Shown: positions 55,611-64,000 of the stretch, piece after piece
Position numbering within the stretch: the first letter of the stretch is position 1
Layout of the letters: each line of letters opens with the position of its first letter
Source of the DNA: Fen-1245 sp963835535
GTDB lineage: Bacteria > Gemmatimonadota > Gemmatimonadetes > Gemmatimonadales > JACORV01
Length of the DNA stretch: 64,000 nucleotides
Assembly: GCA_963835535.1 (NCBI GenBank)
Contig: CAWIFL010000009.1
Coordinates: 124,001-188,000 of the forward strand
Direction: 5' to 3'
The notes under the pieces: generated by a model
Databases searched by the model: none
What the model was told of the DNA's origin: nothing
What the model saw: the letters and a program-made list of their open reading frames with translations, nothing else
Program-made: the position numbers and the translations under genes

Positions 55611-56735
55611 CTAGCGCCGGGCCGCCTCGACTGCCAGGTCGGCGACGCGCGGCCGCACCTCGCGGATCAGCTCGTTGGCGCGGGTGGGATGCACGCGGTT
55701 GGTGAGCAGGATGACGAAGAGGTTCTGGTCGGGATCGATCCAGATGGACGTGCCCGTGAAGCCGGTGTGCCCGAAGGCGTGCGGCGAGAGCTTCGTGCCG
55801 GCGCTCGAGCCCGGGCTGGGCGTGTCCCAGCCGAGGGCGCGGCTCGAGAACGACGGATTCTGGACCCTGGTGAACATCGCGATCGTTGCAGAGTCGATCA
55901 GCCGCTTCCCCGTGCCCCCGTGCCCCCGTGCCCCCGTGCCTCCGTTTCTGAGCAGCATCTGCGCGAACTTCACCAGGTCGGCGGCGGTCGAGAAGAGGCC
56001 GGCGTGGCCCGACACGCCGCCCATGGCCGCGGCGTTCTCGTCGTGCACTTCGCCGCGCAGGACGCGGCCCCGCCACGGATCGTTCTCCGTGGGTGCAATG
56101 CGCGGCATGAGCTCGGCCGGTGGGAGGAAGCGCGTGTCCTGCATCCCGAGCGGGCGGAAGACCCGCGTCTCCAGCAGCGTGTCGAGCCGCTGCCCCATCA
56201 GATGCTCGACGACCTCCGTCAGCAGGATCGCGCCGAGGTCGGAGTACAACGTCCGCGTCCCCGGCCGCGCCTCGAGCGGCGTCGCATTCACGCGCGCGAA
56301 CATCTCCGCGCGCGAGTGCACCTCCCGGAACAGCGGCTGCCAGGCCGCGAGCCCCGAGGAGTGCGTGAGGAGCTGGCGGACCGTGACGGAGTCACCGCCC
56401 GCTGCGAAGGCGGGCACGTAGCGGGTGACGGGCGCGTCGAGGTCGAGCGTGTGCTCGTCCACCAGCATCATCGCGAGGGTGGTGAGCCCGACGACCTTGG
56501 TGAGCGAGGCGAGGTCGTAGATCGTAGTGGGGCCGGGGGGGGGGCGCGTCGTATCGTCGTCGCCGAGAGCGCCGAACCCGCGCTCGAAGAGCACCGTGTC
56601 CCGGCGCCCCACCGCGACGACGGCGCCGGGGAACGCCTTGCGCGCCACGCTCTCGGTGAGATACCGCTCGAGCGGTGCCCAGGTGGTGTCCTGCGTCACG
56701 GCGAGAAGGGACACGACGAGGAGGAGGGGCGTCAC
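55611..56735 (-). CDS. exported serine hydrolase of the beta-lactamase/class C family
   Basis: GTG 56735 (GTGA overlap with the NagZ gene) gives 374 residues with a short signal peptide (PLLLVVSLLAVTQ). The active-site motif SLTK (Ser77-Lys80) and the YSDLG tyrosine motif are present. HTGFTG takes the place of the third (KTG/HxG) motif. In the Bacillus MurNAc-salvage operon a homologous hydrolase (ybbE) sits with nagZ and namZ. Two repeat oddities lie in the gene: a G10 tract at 56535-56544 read in frame, and an 8-nt tandem repeat at 55907-55944 that encodes GGTGARGHGGTG. Confidence 0.9.
   Translation of the reverse strand: MTPLLLVVSLLAVTQDTTWAPLERYLTESVARKAFPGAVVAVGRRDTVLFERGFGALGDDDTTRPPPGPTTIYDLASLTKVVGLTTLAMMLVDEHTLDLDAPVTRYVPAFAAGGDSVTVRQLLTHSSGLAAWQPLFREVHSRAEMFARVNATPLEARPGTRTLYSDLGAILLTEVVEHLMGQRLDTLLETRVFRPLGMQDTRFLPPAELMPRIAPTENDPWRGRVLRGEVHDENAAAMGGVSGHAGLFSTAADLVKFAQMLLRNGGTGARGHGGTGKRLIDSATIAMFTRVQNPSFSSRALGWDTPSPGSSAGTKLSPHAFGHTGFTGTSIWIDPDQNLFVILLTNRVHPTRANELIREVRPRVADLAVEAARR
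55907..55944. repeat. tandem GGCACGGG repeat inside the serine hydrolase gene
   Basis: Just over four copies of the 8-mer GGCACGGG (minus strand) are translated in frame as a Gly-rich loop. The surrounding sequence matches the family, so the array looks inserted. Confidence 0.88.
56535..56544. repeat. G10 homopolymer in the serine hydrolase gene
   Basis: Ten G residues encode a Pro triplet (TTRPPPGPTT) near the active-site serine. The frame is intact, but any one-base slip would truncate the protein. Confidence 0.8.
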
Positions 56736-58585
56736 CGCCCGGGAGCCCGCGAGCCGGCCGGCGCCGGGGGGGGGCGCCAGGCTCCATGCGTGCGCTGCGG
56801 GAGAGCCCCGTGCCGGCCGGGTACGGCGGCAGGGTGACGGGCAGCTTGCCCGTGATCGGGGCCATCCCCAGGAACGCGCGGGCCAGCGCGCGCTCGATGA
56901 ACTCGGTGTCGCTCCACGCGGCGACGTACGCCGGGACGTCTTTGAGCTGCGCGAGGACGTAGGGACTGCCCAGCGACACGGCGATCACGGGGGCGCCGCC
57001 GGCGGCGAGCGAATCCACCAGGGCGGCGATCGGGCCGGGGATCACCACCGCGTCGGGCCGCCACGCCGTCGGCTGGGATGCGGCGAGGAAGACGACCGCG
57101 CTGGCGAGCGCCGCGTCGGCGCGCACCGAATCGAGCGACGCCGGCCCGGAGGCGGGCCACAGCCGGAAGGTGCGCAGCGTGTCCAGGGCGCTCCGGATCG
57201 CCGCCGGTGAAGGTACCGCCCACGTCCCGGTACGCTTCGTTGCCGTAGGACACCACCAGCACGTGCCGTCGCCGCGCCGCCGGGAGGGGGACCAGGCCGA
57301 GCGAGTCCTTCACGAGCACCAGGCTGCGCTGGGAGATGTCCTGGTCGAGGGCGACGTCCGCGCTGTCGCCGACCGCGGCCGCGATGCGGTTGACGTCCAC
57401 CAGCCTGCCGTCGAAGAGCCCGACGCGCGCCTTGGCGGCGAGGACGCGGGCCACCGACGAGTCGAGGCGCGCTTCGCTCACCTGGCCGCGTCCCACCGCG
57501 TCCACGATGGCGTCGATCGCGCCTTTCGGATCGGCCGGCATCAGGAGGATGTCGGCGCCCGCCTGCAGGGCCAGCACGGCGGCCTGCGACGCCCCGTAGC
57601 GGCTCACGATGGCGCCCATGTTCAACGCGTCCGTGACCACGAGTCCCCGGAAGCCGAGGTCCTGCCGGAGCAGCGTGTCGAGGATGAACGGCGAGAGGGT
57701 GGCCGGCGGCGAGCCCTCGCCGGCGAGGCCGGCGATGGCGAGATGCGCGGTCATCACCGCGTCGGTGCCCTCGCGCACCGCGGCGCGGAACGGCACCAGC
57801 TCCACCGAGTCGAGCCGCGCACGCGTGGCGGTGATGATCGGGAGCGCGATGTGGGAATCGGTGCCCGTGTCGCCGTGGCCGGGGAAGTGCTTCGCCGCGC
57901 TCAGCATCCCGTGTTCCCTGAGGCCGCGGATGAAGGCGCTCCCCAGCACCGCGACGCGCTGCGGGTTCTCGCCGAACGAGCGGACGTTGATGATGGGGTT
58001 CTGCGGGTTGTTGTTAACGTCCACCACCGGCGCGAAGTCGAATTGGATGCCGACGGCGCGGGCCTCCACGGCGATGACGCGCCCCACTTCGTAGGCGTCC
58101 AGCTCCCGGTCGGTCGCGCCGAGGGCCATATTGCCCGGGAAAGCGGGGGCCTCCCGGATCCGCGCCCCGGGGCCCGACTCGAAGTCGGACGCGATCAGGA
58201 GCGGCACGCGGGCGGCCCGCTGCAGCGCATTGAGCTTCTCGGCGATGTCGTAGGGCGAGGAGCCGACGCCGACGATGAAGCCGCCGACGCCCTCGTCCAC
58301 CTGCTGCAGCGCGGCGGTGAACGCGGCGGCGTCGGTCGCCCAGTACTCGCCGGGAATCCACGGCATCACGAGCTGGGCGGCCTTCTCGCGCAGCGTGAGC
58401 GCCACCGGCGGTGCCGCCGGGCCGGGGAGGAAGGCCGCGGTGTCCGGGGGCAGCGCCGGGGCGGCCGCCAGCGACTCGGCCTCGGCCGGCGCCGGCGAGA
58501 CCGGTGCCAGGGCGGCGGGATGCGCGCACGCACTCCCAAGAAGCACGGCGGCGCAGACGGCAAAGGGGGAAGAGAAGTGCTTCAA
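56732..58585 (-). CDS. nagZ: NagZ-like GH3 beta-N-acetylglucosaminidase, frame broken twice
   Basis: The open frame of 617 residues encodes a possible lipoprotein (LLGSAC) and a GH3 domain. It has the NagZ motif KHFPGHGDTGTDSH (His-Asp acid/base pair) and VVTDALNM (nucleophile Asp). After GTFTGG near 57203 the translation becomes Arg-rich noise. The true C-terminal domain continues in another frame (AIRSALDTLRTFRLWPASG ... GKLPVTLPPYPAGTG). Removing one G near 57203 restores it. Adding one G to the G9 tract at 56766-56774 returns it to the annotated stop. Two compensating indels suggest sequencing error, or one error plus phase variation. The enzyme would release GlcNAc from peptidoglycan fragments. 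Confidence 0.85.
   Translation of the reverse strand: MKHFSSPFAVCAAVLLGSACAHPAALAPVSPAPAEAESLAAAPALPPDTAAFLPGPAAPPVALTLREKAAQLVMPWIPGEYWATDAAAFTAALQQVDEGVGGFIVGVGSSPYDIAEKLNALQRAARVPLLIASDFESGPGARIREAPAFPGNMALGATDRELDAYEVGRVIAVEARAVGIQFDFAPVVDVNNNPQNPIINVRSFGENPQRVAVLGSAFIRGLREHGMLSAAKHFPGHGDTGTDSHIALPIITATRARLDSVELVPFRAAVREGTDAVMTAHLAIAGLAGEGSPPATLSPFILDTLLRQDLGFRGLVVTDALNMGAIVSRYGASQAAVLALQAGADILLMPADPKGAIDAIVDAVGRGQVSEARLDSSVARVLAAKARVGLFDGRLVDVNRIAAAVGDSADVALDQDISQRSLVLVKDSLGLVPLPAARRRHVLVVSYGNEAYRDVGGTFTGGDPERPGHAAHLPAVARLRAGVARFGARRRGARQRGRLPRRIPADGVAARRGGDPRPDRRPGGFARRRRRPRDRRVAGQSLRPRAAQRRPGVRRRVERHRVHRARAGPRVPGDGPDHGQAARHPAAVPGRHGALPQRTHGAWRPPPAPAGSRAPGR
56766..56774. repeat. G9 homopolymer at the second frame break of nagZ
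   Basis: Nine G residues near the nagZ 3' end. Ten would bring the C-terminal coding frame onto the stop codon at 56732. Confidence 0.8.
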
Positions 58586-58603
58586 GCGAATGTGCTCCCG
58601 AAA

Positions 58604-59815
58604 ATGGCGTGCGCTCTCACCTGTCTGGCCGCCGCGTCTGGAAACTCACGTCTGGTAACCACTGGCAACTTGCCGTCCGGGAACTACTCTGAACTCCGCC
58701 AGCTGCCTTCCGTTCTCCCCGGGATAGACGTGCTCCTCACCGATTCCGTCCACCTCATCAGGGGCCGGCGGATCGGGTTGATCACCAATCAGACCGGCAT
58801 CGACGCGTCCGGCGTCTCCACGATCGACCGCCTGGCGCGCGCTCCGGGGGTCCGCCTGGTCGCGCTCTTCGCGCCCGAGCACGGCCTCCGCGGGCTGGCG
58901 GCGCCGGGGGAGCACGTCGGCGACACCGTGGATGCGGCGACGGGCCTTCCAATCTACAGCCTCTACGGCACGAGTCGAGCGCCGACGGCGGCGCAGCTGG
59001 CCCGGTTGGGCGTGCTGGTCGTCGATCTCCAGGACGTCGGCGCGCGCACCTGGACCTGGGTCTCGACGATGGTTCTCGCGCTCCGCGCCGCGGCGGCGGC
59101 GCATCGCCCGGTCGTGGTCCTCGACCGGCCGAATCCGCTCGGCGGGTGCGTCGTCCAGGGGCCGATCCTCGACACGGCCTACGCGTCGTACATCGGGATG
59201 CTGCCGGTGCCGCTGCGCCACGGCCTCACGATGGGCGAGCTGGCCCGGTTCGCCAACGAGCGCCTCGCGCTCGGCGCCGACCTCACGGTCGTGCCGGTGC
59301 GCGGGTGGCACCGCTGCGACTGGTTCGACCGGACCGGACTCACCTGGGTTCGGCCGTCGCCGAACCTCCCCGACCTCGAAGCCGCGGCGTGGTATCCGGG
59401 CACCGTGCTCTTCGAGGCGACCAACCTGTCGGTGGGGCGCGGCACCGACGCGCCGTTCCGCCAGGTCGGAGCGCCCTGGCTCAGGGCGGACGCGGTGGTG
59501 CGGGAGATGCGCGCGCGCTATCACGTCGCGCTCGACGCCGTGCGCTTCACGCCGCGCGCGAGCGGCGACGGCAAGTTCGACGGCGTCGCGGTCGCCGGCG
59601 TCCGGCTGCGTCCCCTCGATCGCGCGCACGGCGACCCCGTGCGCGACGCCCTGTGGCTGCTCCGCGCGATCGCCGCGCTCCATCCGGGGCAGTTCCGCGC
59701 CGACACGCTGGGCCTGGCGCGCCGGCTCGGCGTCGTGCCGGGGGCGGCCGTCACCTGGCCCGGCGACCTCAGCCGCTTCCTCGCCGAGCGCGCGCGGTAC
59801 CTGCTGTATCACTAG
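58604..59815 (+). CDS. namZ: NamZ-like exo-beta-N-acetylmuramidase (DUF1343)
   Basis: From ATG 58604 the product has 403 residues. TTG 58670 and GTG 58730 are alternative starts. The conserved part begins at VLPGIDVLLTDS and contains RIGLITNQTGID, VALFAPEHGLRG and FEATNLSVGRGTDAPF, all DUF1343 hallmarks. The family includes Bacillus NamZ, which removes terminal MurNAc from peptidoglycan fragments. The first 40 residues are encoded by a dispersed repeat (58636-58701) and do not form a normal signal peptide. The export signal may thus be lost or poorly placed. It is divergent from nagZ. Confidence 0.85.
   Translation: MACALTCLAAASGNSRLVTTGNLPSGNYSELRQLPSVLPGIDVLLTDSVHLIRGRRIGLITNQTGIDASGVSTIDRLARAPGVRLVALFAPEHGLRGLAAPGEHVGDTVDAATGLPIYSLYGTSRAPTAAQLARLGVLVVDLQDVGARTWTWVSTMVLALRAAAAAHRPVVVLDRPNPLGGCVVQGPILDTAYASYIGMLPVPLRHGLTMGELARFANERLALGADLTVVPVRGWHRCDWFDRTGLTWVRPSPNLPDLEAAAWYPGTVLFEATNLSVGRGTDAPFRQVGAPWLRADAVVREMRARYHVALDAVRFTPRASGDGKFDGVAVAGVRLRPLDRAHGDPVRDALWLLRAIAALHPGQFRADTLGLARRLGVVPGAAVTWPGDLSRFLAERARYLLYH
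58636..58701. repeat. dispersed CTGGnAACT-type repeat at the namZ 5' end
   Basis: Units such as CTGGAAACT, CTGGTAACC and CTGGCAACT recur here. Bases 58652-58698 align without gaps to 50079-50125 at 38 of 47 positions, including a shared 14-base CTGGTAACCACTGG. It lies between the divergent nagZ and namZ genes and may be partly translated. Confidence 0.85.
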
Positions 59816-59881
59816 TGCCGCCTGTGCGTGGTGGTTTGCGTGGCGTGAGAGCGAGGTTTAGTCTTGTTGCCAGCGCAACTT

Positions 59882-60558
59882 ATGAATCATCGCGGTGTTA
59901 GGCTGCTTCCGGCTCCCCTGATCGCGGGCTTCACCGACCTGGTCTCCCCGGTGTCGGAGTGGCTCATCAGGATGCGTGTCCGTCCCAACACCATCACGTC
60001 CGCCAGCGCCATCGTCGTGATCGGCGCGGGGGCCGCCTTCGGGCTCGATCAGCCGCGCCTCGGTGCCGCCTGGCTGCTCCTCTCGGGGTTGCTCGACATC
60101 CTGGACGGGCAGGTGGCGCGCGGCGGCGGCATGGTGTCGAAGTTCGGCGCGTTCTTCGACTCGACGTTCGACCGCATCGGCGAAGCCATCCTGTTCGCGG
60201 GCATCGCGATCTATTTCCAGATCGCACCCGGCCAGTCCCTGCCGGTGCTGGGGGTCGTGCTCACCCTGGCCGTGCTCACCGGCTCGTTCCTCGTTTCGTA
60301 CACCCGGGCGCGCGCCGAAGGACTCGATCTGGAGTGTCGCGTCGGACTCGCCCAGCGCCCGGAGCGCATTCTCGGCCTCGGGGCCCCGACGCTGCTGTTC
60401 GGCGCCGGCCCCCACGGCATCCTGCTGCTCGTGATCATGTTCGCGCTGGCGGTGCTGAGCTGGATCACCGTCGTCCAGCGCGTCGCGCACGTCTACCGCG
60501 CCACCAATGGCGCGGCCGCCGGCCCCTCGGACTCCGGTACGCCGGGACCAGCGCCCCG

Positions 60559-60562
<4 letters not shown>
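59882..60562 (+). CDS. CDP-alcohol phosphatidyltransferase, probable phosphatidylinositol(-phosphate) synthase
   Basis: ATG 59882 gives 226 residues with about six helices. The family motif is complete: DGQVARGGG followed by GAFFDSTFD, fitting D-G-x2-A-R-x8-G-x3-D-x3-D. These enzymes replace CMP of CDP-diacylglycerol with a polyol. The next gene, overlapping by 4 bases, makes inositol-3-phosphate. The likely product is therefore phosphatidylinositol phosphate, as in actinobacteria and Bacteroides. A phosphatidylglycerophosphate synthase would not explain the neighbour. Confidence 0.9.
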
Positions 60563-61896
<1,334 letters not shown>

Positions 61897-61908
61897 CCGG
61901 AAGGCGTC

Positions 61909-62028
61909 GTGACGACTGCGAAGCTGCTGGTGACGCTGCTCGGCGCCGCGGCCATCATCTGGGTGCTCTGGTACTTCCTCGCCGCGCCGCGCGCCCGGGG
62001 CGCCGGGCGGCGCCGGGCGCAGCCATGA
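61909..62028 (+). CDS. 39-residue single-pass membrane protein coupled to copA
   Basis: GTG 61909 follows GGAAGG at a suitable distance. The peptide has one helix (LLGAAAIIWVLWYFLAAP) and a basic tail (RARGAGRRRAQP). Its TGA overlaps the copA ATG (ATGA), so the two are translationally coupled. The size resembles small accessory proteins of copper ATPases and cbb3-oxidase assembly genes, but no motif proves this. Confidence 0.65.
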   Translation: MTTAKLLVTLLGAAAIIWVLWYFLAAPRARGAGRRRAQP

Positions 62029-64000
62029 CGACCGCGGCACCGCCGGAGGCAGACGCCCCGCCCGAGCGCGGCGCGCACCGTCGCGTGACCTTCCCCGTCA
62101 CGGGGATGTTCTGCGCCGCCTGCGCCTCGCGCATCCAGCGGCAGCTCGCGGCCACGCCCGGGGTGAAGGACGCCGCCGTCAACTTCGCGACCACCAAGGC
62201 CACCGTGGAGCTCGACGACGCCCCGCTCGACGCCGTCGCCGCCGCGGTGCGCGAGGCGGGATACGACGTGGGGACCGACACGCTCACCGTCGCCGTCTCC
62301 GGGCTGCGCTTCGCCGCGGGCGTCGCGCGCCTCGAGCAGGCGGTCGCGGCGGTGCCCGGCGTCGTGGAGGCCGCGGCCAATCAGGCCGCGGAGGCCGTGC
62401 GGGTCACGTACGTCCCGGGCTTCTTCGACGCGCGCGACGTCGAGGCTGCGGCCCTGTCCGCGGGCTTCGCGCTCGCGGCGCCGGTCGCCGAGGGCGATCC
62501 GGTGGAGCGCGAGCGGCGCGTGCGCGAGCGCGAGGTGCGCGAACTCTCCTGGAGGCTGGGGCTCGCCGCCGCGGTTGCCGTGGTGTCCATGGTCGCATCG
62601 ATGCCGCTGATGGGCGTGGAGGCGATGCGTCAGACCGACCTGCTCGCGCGGCTCCTGATGCCGCTCGACGCCTCGCTGCGTCAGGCGCTCCCCTGGCTCT
62701 ACGCGCTGGATCCGCAGCAGCTCAAGCTGGGGCTGTTCGTGCTCACGCTGCCGGTGGTCCTCTGGGCGGGGCGCGTCTTCTACCTCGGGGCGTGGCGCGG
62801 CTTCCAGCATCGCAGCGCGGACATGAACACGCTGATCGGCGTGGGGACGGCGTCGGCGATGCTCTACTCGGTCGCGGCGACCTTCGCACCGGGCCTCTTC
62901 ACCGGCGCGGGCCTGCCCGCGGACGTGTATTACGAGGCCGTCTCCTCCATCATCGCCCTGATCCTCCTCGGGCGGCTGATGGAGGCGCGCGCCAAGGGGC
63001 GGACGTCGGAGGCGATGCGCCGCCTCCTCGGCCTGGCCCCGAAGACGGCGCGGGTCTTCCGGGAAGGCGTCGAAGTGGTGGTGCCGGCGGCCGAGGTCGT
63101 GGTGGGCGACCTCTTCCTGGTCCGGCCGGGCGAGAAGATCCCGGTGGACGGCATCGTGCGGACCGGGCGGACGGCGGTGGACGAGTCGATGCTCACCGGC
63201 GAGCCGATGCCGGCGGCGAAGGGGGAGGGGGACGCGGTCGTCGGCGCCTCGCTCAACACGACCGGGGCGATCGTGGTCGAGGCGACGCGCGTCGGCCGCG
63301 ACACCGCCCTCGGCCAGATCGTCCGCCTGGTGGAAGAGGCGCAGGGGAGCCGCGCCCCGGTGCAGCGGCTCGCCGACCGCATCGCCGGCGTGTTCGTGCC
63401 GGTGGTGATCGCGGTGGCGATCGCGGCGTTCGTGGTCTGGTACGACACGGGACCGCAGCCCGCGCTGCTCTACGCCACGGTCGTGTTCGTCTCGGTGCTG
63501 ATCATCTCCTGTCCCTGCGCCATGGGGCTGGCGACGCCCACCGCCATCATGGTGGGGACGGGGCGCGGCGCCGAGCGCGGCGTGCTGACCAAGGGCGGCG
63601 CCGCCCTCGAGGCCACCGCGGCCATCGACGTGATGGTGCTCGACAAGACCGGCACGATCACCGAGGGCCGCCCGGCGGTCACCGACATCATCCTGGTCCC
63701 CGTCGCCGCGGGCGACGACGGGCAGGACACCGTGACGGAGGAAGCCGCGGTGCTCCGCGTGGCGGCGGCGGTCGAGCGGCTCTCGGAGCACCCCATCGCG
63801 GCCGCGATCGTCGGCGCGGCGGCGGAGCGCGGCATCGAGATTCCCGAGGCCATGGATTTCGAGGCCCGCGAGGGGCGCGGCGCGACGGCCACGGTTGGCG
63901 CCCGCCACGTGGCGGTGGGCAGCGCGACGTTCCTCATCGAGCAGGGCGTGGACGTCGGTCCCTTCACCGACGCGATCGACACCCTCGCGGCCCGCGCCCG
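62025..64000 (+). CDS. copA: copper-translocating P-type ATPase CopA (3' end cut off)
   Basis: The first 658 residues of a P1B-ATPase are present and the frame runs off the window. An N-terminal HMA domain has the metal site GMFCAACAS (Cys30, Cys33). A second HMA-like domain (TVAVSGLRFAAGVARLEQ) lacks its cysteines. The transport site is SCPCAMGLATPT (Cys496-Pro-Cys498), and the phosphorylation site DKTGTITEG begins at Asp540. SEHPIAAAIV is the nucleotide-domain HP motif. It pumps Cu(I) out of the cytoplasm for detoxification or oxidase assembly, linking it to the copper genes at 15-19 kb. Confidence 0.95.
   Translation, partial: MTTAAPPEADAPPERGAHRRVTFPVTGMFCAACASRIQRQLAATPGVKDAAVNFATTKATVELDDAPLDAVAAAVREAGYDVGTDTLTVAVSGLRFAAGVARLEQAVAAVPGVVEAAANQAAEAVRVTYVPGFFDARDVEAAALSAGFALAAPVAEGDPVERERRVREREVRELSWRLGLAAAVAVVSMVASMPLMGVEAMRQTDLLARLLMPLDASLRQALPWLYALDPQQLKLGLFVLTLPVVLWAGRVFYLGAWRGFQHRSADMNTLIGVGTASAMLYSVAATFAPGLFTGAGLPADVYYEAVSSIIALILLGRLMEARAKGRTSEAMRRLLGLAPKTARVFREGVEVVVPAAEVVVGDLFLVRPGEKIPVDGIVRTGRTAVDESMLTGEPMPAAKGEGDAVVGASLNTTGAIVVEATRVGRDTALGQIVRLVEEAQGSRAPVQRLADRIAGVFVPVVIAVAIAAFVVWYDTGPQPALLYATVVFVSVLIISCPCAMGLATPTAIMVGTGRGAERGVLTKGGAALEATAAIDVMVLDKTGTITEGRPAVTDIILVPVAAGDDGQDTVTEEAAVLRVAAAVERLSEHPIAAAIVGAAAERGIEIPEAMDFEAREGRGATATVGARHVAVGSATFLIEQGVDVGPFTDAIDTLAARA

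Noticed and set aside
55611..58585. NagZ-serine hydrolase fusion protein
   Set aside because: Such fusions may exist elsewhere, but here the hydrolase has its own start and signal peptide, and a one-base change in the G9 tract gives NagZ a stop just before it.

Overview
The window is about 64 kb of very GC-rich (roughly 70 %) bacterial chromosome with tightly packed genes, many GTG/TTG starts and frequent 4-base start/stop overlaps. Signal peptides, lipoprotein signals, a TonB-dependent receptor, two TonB and two ExbD proteins and beta-barrel-like proteins show a Gram-negative (diderm) cell. An 11-subunit Nuo block, an H+-pyrophosphatase, an orphan ADOP-type permease, sphingolipid and inositol-lipid genes and M6/S9 peptidases together suggest Gemmatimonadota or a close relative. 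The taxonomic call is inference from gene content only.

Layout. 1-3.1 kb: truncated VIT/VWA protein and an unrecognised membrane protein. 3.2-8.1 kb: a TrkA-N potassium channel, then a minus-strand operon of an alpha-oxoamine synthase (serine palmitoyltransferase-like), an NAD-dependent epimerase and an Aur1/PAP2-like membrane protein, which together look like a sphingolipid operon; a second PAP2 phosphatase diverges from it. 8.2-10.5 kb: feoB-feoA behind a palindrome. 10.6-15.3 kb: secreted M6 metalloprotease (frameshifted at a G9 tract), a small lipoprotein and an S9 peptidase. 15.4-19.3 kb: copper-handling genes (DUF2946-like protein, TonB receptor, PCuAC-SCO1 fusion, small exported protein). 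19.3-29.1 kb: tRNA-Ala(TGC) followed by nuoABCDHIJKLMN without nuoEFG.

29.2-39.2 kb: two six-hairpin glycosidases (one fused to a ThuA-like domain), a Tat-exported class V aminotransferase, an NTF2-like lipoprotein, a small exported protein and a GH36-like glycosidase. 39.3-43 kb: histidine kinase - OmpR-type regulator - histidine kinase. 43-46.3 kb: tonB-exbB-exbD-exbD-tonB, closed by a terminator. 46.3-50 kb: K+-independent H+-PPase and an APC amino-acid permease. 50.1-59.8 kb: a Na+/solute symporter and BadF-type sugar kinase, an A-type Fe-S carrier, an ADOP permease, then a serine hydrolase, NagZ and NamZ; the sugar genes resemble peptidoglycan-sugar salvage loci. 59.9-64 kb: CDP-alcohol phosphatidyltransferase plus inositol-3-phosphate synthase (inositol lipid), then a 39-residue membrane protein and a CopA ATPase running off the end.

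The least explained signal is a family of short tandem repeats, mostly 8-nt units of differing sequence. They abut stop codons, form long imperfect palindromes, or sit in frame inside genes (nuoL and the serine hydrolase). G9-G10 tracts lie in exported-protein genes, and two of them coincide with reading-frame breaks. I found no CRISPR array, prophage, insertion sequence or rRNA. No stretch over 300 bases lacks a gene.
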